Source: UMGS1613 sp963616135 (GTDB taxonomy: Bacteria > Bacillota_I > Bacilli_A > RF39 > UBA660). From it: DNA of 19,057 nt. The translations under genes and the position numbers were made by a program. Of the stretch, positions 15,508-19,057 are shown piece after piece (the stretch's first letter is position 1; the number at the start of each line of letters is the position of its first letter). The DNA is taken from the NCBI GenBank assembly GCA_963616135.1, contig CAVEJT010000018.1:1-19057 (forward strand), read 5' to 3'. The notes under the pieces are model-generated. The model saw nothing but the letters and a program-made list of their open reading frames with translations, ran no database searches and had not been told where the DNA came from.

Positions 15508-16125
15508 ATGGATTTGTTATTCGCAACAGGTAATGAAAATAAATATAATTTAATGAAACGTAGACTATCTAGTTTGGATGACATAAATGTTTTAATGCCT
15601 AAACAAATTGGAATTAAAATAAATGTTGTAGAAGATGGTAAAACAGCAGAGGAGAATGCTATAAAAAAAGCTCAAGAGTATTATAATAAAACAGGTATGG
15701 CAGTTATAGCTGAGGATTCTGGACTTTATGTAGATAAATTTAATGAAAATATGCAACCTGGACTATTTGTAAGAAGAGTAAATGGTAGAGAGGATTTGAC
15801 CGATCAGGAAATTTTAAATTATTATATAAATTGTTTAAATATGGTAGGTGGAGAGAGTTTAGCTCATTACCAAACAGGTGTAGCTTTAATAGATAATGAT
15901 GGAAATATTTATTCAATCACAATAGATGAGGAACCATTTTTATTTACTTCAAAAAAGAATCAAAAAGATACAGTAGTGGGTGGTACATTAGACTCAATTA
16001 GTTATGATATTAAAAATAAAAAGTATTTTAATGAATTAACTGATGATGAAAAACAACAAAGATATGAAAGAATAGACCAAGAAACTTTAAAACTTGTTGG
16101 TAATCTGAAAAATCATATAAAATGA
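15508..16125 (+). CDS. RdgB/HAM1-like non-canonical NTP pyrophosphatase, divergent
   Basis: Members hydrolyse dITP, XTP and similar damaged purine NTPs to monophosphates, keeping them out of DNA and RNA. Start ATG 15508 follows AAGGAAG (15494-15500); an ATG at 15478 lies in the promoter. The 205-residue product has FATGNENK (5-12), EDGKTAEENAIKKA (42-55) and AEDSGLYVD (68-76, catalytic Asp70), plus a PGLFVRR segment where the family has PGxxSAR. The C-terminal half is unusual: the GxGFGYDPxF region is reduced to SYDI, and the purine-recognition SHR motif after LTDDEK is replaced by YERIDQ. The fold family is therefore clear but substrate preference may have changed. It is followed by its own terminator. 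Confidence 0.8.
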   Translation: MDLLFATGNENKYNLMKRRLSSLDDINVLMPKQIGIKINVVEDGKTAEENAIKKAQEYYNKTGMAVIAEDSGLYVDKFNENMQPGLFVRRVNGREDLTDQEILNYYINCLNMVGGESLAHYQTGVALIDNDGNIYSITIDEEPFLFTSKKNQKDTVVGGTLDSISYDIKNKKYFNELTDDEKQQRYERIDQETLKLVGNLKNHIK

Positions 16126-16149
16126 TTGATTTATTTCAATCTTTTTTTT
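16124..16149 (+). terminator. Terminator of the RdgB-like gene, overlapping the next promoter
   Basis: A 6-bp stem (16124-16129 with 16136-16141) overlaps the stop codon and is followed by eight T (16142-16149). The stem is short, but the U-tract is excellent. Confidence 0.65.
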
Positions 16150-16154
16150 ATAAT
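16126..16154 (+). promoter_or_regulatory. Promoter of the cyclo-ligase gene, embedded in the terminator
   Basis: TTGATT (16126-16131) and TATAAT (16149-16154) have a 17-bp spacer. The -35 is made by the hairpin and the spacer by the U-tract. The predicted start near 16161 leaves only about 10 nt before the ATG. Confidence 0.7.
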
Positions 16155-16170
16155 ATTTATTGGTGATTTT

Positions 16171-16731
16171 ATGAATAAATCTGAACTAAGAAAGAAATAT
16201 TTGAACCTTAGAAAAAAATTAATAGAAACTGATTATAAATCAAAGATAATAGTAGAAAAAATATTGAATGAAAACGAATATAAAGAATCAAAAGTTATAG
16301 GACTTTACAGCTCTATTGCTCAAGAAGTTGATTTAACTACTTTAATAGATAGTGCTATAAAAGATAAAAAAATAGTTTGTCTTCCAGTAGTATTAGATAA
16401 TTATATTATGTCTTTTTGTAAAATAAGTTCTATAGCTGATGTATTAAGTATTAATAAATATAAAATAAAAGAGCCCTTGTTGCACAATTCAAATTTAATA
16501 ATGCCAAGTGAGCTCGATTTAATAATAGTACCAGGTGTTTGTTTTGATACAAATAAAAATAGAATTGGATTTGGACAAGGATATTATGATAGATATTTAG
16601 AACGTGCTGTTAATTCATATAACATAGGTGTTTGTTTTGATGAGCAATTAATAAAAAATTTTTGTATAGAAAGTGGTATGTTTGATAAAAAGGTTGATGA
16701 GATAATAACTGATAAAATTAAAATTAAATGA
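16171..16731 (+). CDS. 5-formyltetrahydrofolate cyclo-ligase
   Basis: This cytoplasmic enzyme converts 5-formyl-THF to 5,10-methenyl-THF with ATP, recovering folate for one-carbon metabolism. The 186-residue product has the family ends: basic N-terminus KSELRKKYLNLRKKL, and the C-terminal ATP/phosphate-binding signature VPGVCFD (from residue 120) followed by RIGFGQGYYDRYLE. ATG 16171 is the start, preceded by GGTGAT. The open frame extends back to the previous stop but only through promoter and terminator sequence. Common symbols in other species are yqgN, ygfA, fau or MTHFS. It stands as its own transcription unit between two housekeeping-type neighbours. Confidence 0.92.
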   Translation: MNKSELRKKYLNLRKKLIETDYKSKIIVEKILNENEYKESKVIGLYSSIAQEVDLTTLIDSAIKDKKIVCLPVVLDNYIMSFCKISSIADVLSINKYKIKEPLLHNSNLIMPSELDLIIVPGVCFDTNKNRIGFGQGYYDRYLERAVNSYNIGVCFDEQLIKNFCIESGMFDKKVDEIITDKIKIK

Positions 16732-16733
16732 TT

Positions 16734-16762
16734 TTGACTTTATTGTTGATAAATGATAGAAT
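16734..16762 (+). promoter_or_regulatory. Promoter of the HExxH - Smr - TPR unit
   Basis: TTGACT (16734-16739) and TAGAAT (16757-16762) with a 17-bp spacer and a TGA extension. It begins three bases after the cyclo-ligase stop and predicts a start near 16769, downstream of an in-frame ATG at 16753, which rules that ATG out as the usual start. Confidence 0.65.
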
Positions 16763-16788
16763 ATATTCTCAAGAAAAGGGGAAGTATT

Positions 16789-17604
16789 ATGGTTAGTAAT
16801 GAGTTATTAGAGCAAATTATATATTTATCTTCAAAAAATATACTCATTGATGAGAATTTAATAGTTAAAGTAATTTTAGAACAAATAAATAAAGCTGATT
16901 ATATCACGCAAGATATTTTTTCGAGGGTAGTTTTTGATAAGATAAGTGAAAAAGATATAATGTGTTTATGTAATACTATAAAAGGTATAATAGTTGTTGA
17001 TTTAAATAAATTATATAAATATCATAGAAAAATAGAGGATACATTATATATTAATTTACAAATAATTAGATATGTACTTCATGAGTTAGAACACTTAAAA
17101 GAAGTATATAAATCTACTAAGGATGATATAACAAAATTACTTATAGATTTATCTGATCCTAATATAATGTATGATGTTTATAAGAATAAATTATTAAGTA
17201 AAAAAAGAAAAGATAAAAAAGTAGATAAATTATATTTTAAATTGTATGATTTTATACCAGGAGAAAGAATAGCTGATATAGATTCATCATTTAAATTATT
17301 AGAAAGTATTAATTTTTATCCAAAAAAATTAAATATAACTAAAAGTTTGGAAAAAGATTATATAAATAATTTATATAGAGGATATGTTAGAGTATTTAAA
17401 GATAATATGTTTAATATACCACTAGTAGATTATTTATATAATATAAAAAAAGAAGAATATTTAAATGATTTTGAGTTTTATTCAAATGATATAGATGAAT
17501 TTTATAATAATACAACTAAATTATATAGTATAGAGGATAAAATGAGGTTGGGTTTACCTATAACTGTTGATGAATCCAAAGTTATAAGTGGTAGAATAAG
17601 GTGA
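16789..17604 (+). CDS. HExxH-motif protein, putative zinc metallopeptidase-like (unknown family)
   Basis: I do not recognise the family. The 271-residue product is helical, Lys/Tyr/Ile-rich and has no signal peptide or membrane helix. The sequence VLHELEHLKEV gives a clean HExxH (H98, E99, H102), the zinc-binding motif of gluzincin-type peptidases. About 57 residues later PGERIAD offers E159 or D163 as the third ligand, a spacing seen in several metallopeptidase families. Start ATG 16789 has AAGGGGAAG upstream and follows the promoter; an in-frame ATG 12 codons earlier lies inside that promoter. The next gene's Shine-Dalgarno overlaps its stop, so the unit is co-translated with the Smr protein. 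Activity and substrate are not known; the motif could also be structural. Confidence 0.65.
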   Translation: MVSNELLEQIIYLSSKNILIDENLIVKVILEQINKADYITQDIFSRVVFDKISEKDIMCLCNTIKGIIVVDLNKLYKYHRKIEDTLYINLQIIRYVLHELEHLKEVYKSTKDDITKLLIDLSDPNIMYDVYKNKLLSKKRKDKKVDKLYFKLYDFIPGERIADIDSSFKLLESINFYPKKLNITKSLEKDYINNLYRGYVRVFKDNMFNIPLVDYLYNIKKEEYLNDFEFYSNDIDEFYNNTTKLYSIEDKMRLGLPITVDESKVISGRIR

Positions 17605-17608
17605 TATA

Positions 17609-17875
17609 TTGGAGCTTAATGAAGTAATATTTGTAAATAATTTGCCTAGTATTGATTTACATGGATTTGATAGAGATAGTGCTCGTGTTAAGGTAAATGA
17701 ATTTATCCATGATAATATAATTTTAAAAAATGAAATAATATGTATAGTACATGGTATTGGTTGTGGTATATTAAAAGATGAAGTTCATTCAGTACTTAGA
17801 AGAAATAAGAATGTTATTGATTATAAGTTATTTTATAATAATACAGGATGTACAATTATTAAGTTAAGAATTTAG
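17609..17875 (+). CDS. Stand-alone Smr-domain protein
   Basis: Smr domains are small nucleic-acid-binding or nicking modules, best known at the C-terminus of MutS2 and in ribosome-rescue nucleases. The 88-residue product is almost exactly one domain: DLHGFDRDSARVKVNEF (Asp16, His18) at the N-terminal end and IVHGIGCGILK (His48, Gly49, Gly51, Gly53) matching the HGxGxG loop. The start is a TTG at 17609, preceded by AAGGTGA (17598-17604), which also contains the stop of the upstream gene; no ATG is better placed. MutS2 itself is absent from this window. Nuclease or nucleic-acid binding is likely from family knowledge but the target cannot be read from sequence. Confidence 0.8.
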   Translation: MELNEVIFVNNLPSIDLHGFDRDSARVKVNEFIHDNIILKNEIICIVHGIGCGILKDEVHSVLRRNKNVIDYKLFYNNTGCTIIKLRI

Positions 17876-17883
17876 GGGTGTTT

Positions 17884-18732
17884 ATGAATAATAAAGAATT
17901 TAGTAAAAAAAGAATTAATAATAATTTTTATACAAGATTGATTAGTTTATATAAATCAGGGAAATATGAAGCCTTTCTTAGATTATCAGATAAATTTTTA
18001 AATTATTGTGATAGTGATAGAAATATATTACTTATGAGAGCTAAATCTTATAGGGCACTTGAAATGTATCGAGAGGCTTTAAATGAACTTTTAAAGGCGG
18101 TTAAATATAAAGATAATCAATTTGTTGTATTAGAATTATATTTTTTATACTACCATTTAAATATGTATAAAGAAGCTCTAAGTCTTCTTCCTATGTTGTA
18201 TGGTAAGGAAGGTATAAAAGGACATTCGTTAGCTATATCTGAATTAGTTATGAAAAAGGAATTAGGAATGAATTGTGATTTTAAAATAGGAGCTAGATGT
18301 GATATGATAAAAAATCAGATAACAAATTATAATGAGGCTGTAGCGCTCAAACACATTAGTGATCATCTAGTAATAAATGATAATGAAGTTGATCATGCAT
18401 ATTTTGATGAGTCAATAGATTTAGAATATTTATTTAATATTGTGCGAAAACAATTAGATAGTAAAAATAAAGCTAACAAAAGAGATATGTTAGAAGTTCA
18501 TTATTTTAGTGTTTCAAATATAGGGAGTAATGAAGGAGAATTATATAATTTTATTAAAGTTGTAGTAGTTCCAAATACAAACAATATAATAACAATGTTT
18601 CCAACAAATGAAGTGGATATTAATCATATAATACCTCTTAAATATGAATATATTAAATTATTTAAAAAAGAACATAAAACAAAAGTTAAGTCTCAAATAG
18701 ATAAGTTTTATGGTAGATATCAATTAAAGTAA
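17884..18732 (+). CDS. TPR-like protein of unknown function
   Basis: This 282-residue soluble protein has helical repeats in its first half: about residues 15-50 (FYTRLISLYKSGKYEAFLRL...), 50-82 (LLMRAKSYRALEMYREALNELLKA) and 85-115 (LYFLYYHLNMYKEALSLL), which show the TPR pattern of Gly/Ala, Tyr and Ala at expected spacing. The C-terminal about 120 residues, beginning near DHAYFDES, are a separate mixed domain (VHYFSVSNIG ... IKVVVVPNTNNIITMFPT) that I cannot assign. An in-frame GTG at 17878 lies in the AGGGG Shine-Dalgarno (17874-17878), so ATG 17884 is chosen. It is third in the unit with the HExxH and Smr genes, suggesting a shared process, perhaps as an adaptor (inference). Confidence 0.65.
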   Translation: MNNKEFSKKRINNNFYTRLISLYKSGKYEAFLRLSDKFLNYCDSDRNILLMRAKSYRALEMYREALNELLKAVKYKDNQFVVLELYFLYYHLNMYKEALSLLPMLYGKEGIKGHSLAISELVMKKELGMNCDFKIGARCDMIKNQITNYNEAVALKHISDHLVINDNEVDHAYFDESIDLEYLFNIVRKQLDSKNKANKRDMLEVHYFSVSNIGSNEGELYNFIKVVVVPNTNNIITMFPTNEVDINHIIPLKYEYIKLFKKEHKTKVKSQIDKFYGRYQLK

Positions 18733-18761
18733 AATATAGATTGATTTAATCTATATTTTTT
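18731..18761 (+). terminator. Terminator of the HExxH - Smr - TPR unit, overlapping the next promoter
   Basis: A perfect 12-bp stem (18731-18742 with 18748-18759, loop GATTT) is followed by T to 18761. It overlaps the stop codon of the TPR-like gene. The -35 box of the downstream promoter sits across stem and loop. Confidence 0.8.
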
Positions 18762-18769
18762 AGTATAAT
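18741..18769 (+). promoter_or_regulatory. Promoter of the second prepilin gene, embedded in the terminator
   Basis: TTGATT (18741-18746) and TATAAT (18764-18769) have a 17-bp spacer. Transcription should begin near 18776, giving a leader of about 124 nt. Confidence 0.7.
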
Positions 18770-18775
18770 TAACAT

Positions 18776-18899
18776 AGTAAAGGTAGCGGTGGTATATGAA
18801 GATATCATTAGGAAAAAACAGTAAAAATGATACCTTATGGTATATAGTTATACTACAATATTATTACAATATATAAATCAAAATAAACAGGAGGATAAA
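18776..18899 (+). promoter_or_regulatory. Long leader of the second prepilin gene, with small ORF and hairpins
   Basis: The leader contains a 26-codon frame (18796-18876, starting MKISLGKN and ending with a hydrophobic, Tyr-rich tail) behind a weak GGTGG. Short inverted repeats include TATCAT (18803-18808) with ATGATA (18826-18831) and ATACC (18830-18834) with GGTAT (18839-18843). These overlap, so alternative folds are possible. No known riboswitch core is recognised. A good AGGAGG (18889-18894) precedes the prepilin ATG. Confidence 0.3.
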
Positions 18900-19057
18900 A
18901 TGAAGAAAAAAGGATTTACATTAATAGAGTTATTAGCAGTAATAGTAATACTTGCAATAATTGCATTAATAGCTACACCAATAGTATTAAATATAATAAA
19001 AGATTCTAAAAAAGAAGCAACAAGATTAAGTGTTGAGAATTATTTAAGAGCAGTAGA
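18900..19057 (+). CDS. Type IV prepilin (partial, 3' end outside window)
   Basis: The first 52 codons are visible. They show a textbook class III prepilin leader: MKKKG, cleavage before F6, then FTLIELLAVIVILAIIALIATPIV with Glu at mature position 5 and a Pro in the helix, followed by the hydrophilic start of the pilin body (NIIKDSKKEATRLSVEN). This N-terminus is closer to the ComGC/major-pilin consensus than that of the prepilin at 2763. AGGAGG lies five bases upstream. The gene runs off the window, so length and C-terminal domain are unknown. Confidence 0.9.
   Translation, partial: MKKKGFTLIELLAVIVILAIIALIATPIVLNIIKDSKKEATRLSVENYLRAV

Noticed and set aside
17609..17875. C-terminal fragment of a broken mutS2
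   Set aside because: The upstream gene shows no MutS2 features, and the Smr frame has its own Shine-Dalgarno and start. It is a stand-alone domain.
1..19057. Mycoplasma-type recoding (TGA = Trp)
   Set aside because: All recognised genes are full length under the standard code, use TGG for Trp and several end at TGA.
1..19057. tRNA, rRNA, CRISPR array, insertion sequence or attachment site
   Set aside because: I saw no cloverleaf-like GC-rich segments, no regularly spaced repeats, and no transposase or integrase motifs in the window.

Overview
The window is strongly AT-rich. Its genes are short-spaced, preceded by GGAGG-type Shine-Dalgarno sites, use the standard code (TGA is used only as a stop and Trp is TGG), and lie nearly all on one strand. 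Typical Firmicutes genes are present (RNase HIII, CvpA, clostridial-type pyruvate phosphate dikinase, Gram-positive type IV prepilins). I infer a low-GC Bacillota / Mollicutes-neighbour gut lineage (RF39- or Erysipelotrichia-like), but the sequence alone does not fix the taxon.

Layout. 1-1035: a possible C-terminal scrap of an upstream gene, a bidirectional terminator and rnhC on the minus strand. 1126-3922: cvpA, a single-pass membrane protein with a charged cytoplasmic tail, then a prepilin with a large extra C-terminal domain followed by a 51-residue basic membrane peptide. 4074-6704: ppdK, with its own strong promoter and terminator. 6925-15425: an accessory block made of a short HTH-WYL regulator and then, from a separate promoter, six tightly packed genes. 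These encode a small HAD phosphatase, a HAD-phosphoribosyltransferase fusion, a chloramphenicol-acetyltransferase-fold acyltransferase, an alpha/beta-hydrolase esterase, a PfkB kinase-SIS isomerase fusion and an ABC exporter half-transporter. 15508-18732: an RdgB/HAM1-like NTPase, 5-formyl-THF cyclo-ligase, then a three-gene unit (HExxH protein, stand-alone Smr domain, TPR-like protein). 18900-end: the start of a second prepilin with a long leader.

The accessory block is the main point of interest. Its enzymes can handle phosphorylated sugars and a PRPP-derived group, acylate and de-acylate a product, and export something, so it looks like a small-molecule (nucleoside- or aminosugar-like) biosynthesis and export operon. 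I cannot match it to a described pathway. It sits between housekeeping genes and is more Asn/AAT-rich than ppdK, which suggests an inserted island.

A second theme is regulatory compaction. In four intergenic regions the -35 box lies inside the rho-independent terminator hairpin of the upstream gene, the U-tract fills most of the spacer, and the -10 box follows at 17-18 bp. Several of these transcripts would have leaders of only about 10-20 nt. Several genes have in-frame upstream start codons that fall in the Shine-Dalgarno site, terminator or promoter; I give the corrected starts (1987, 7572, 15508, 16171, 16789, 17884).
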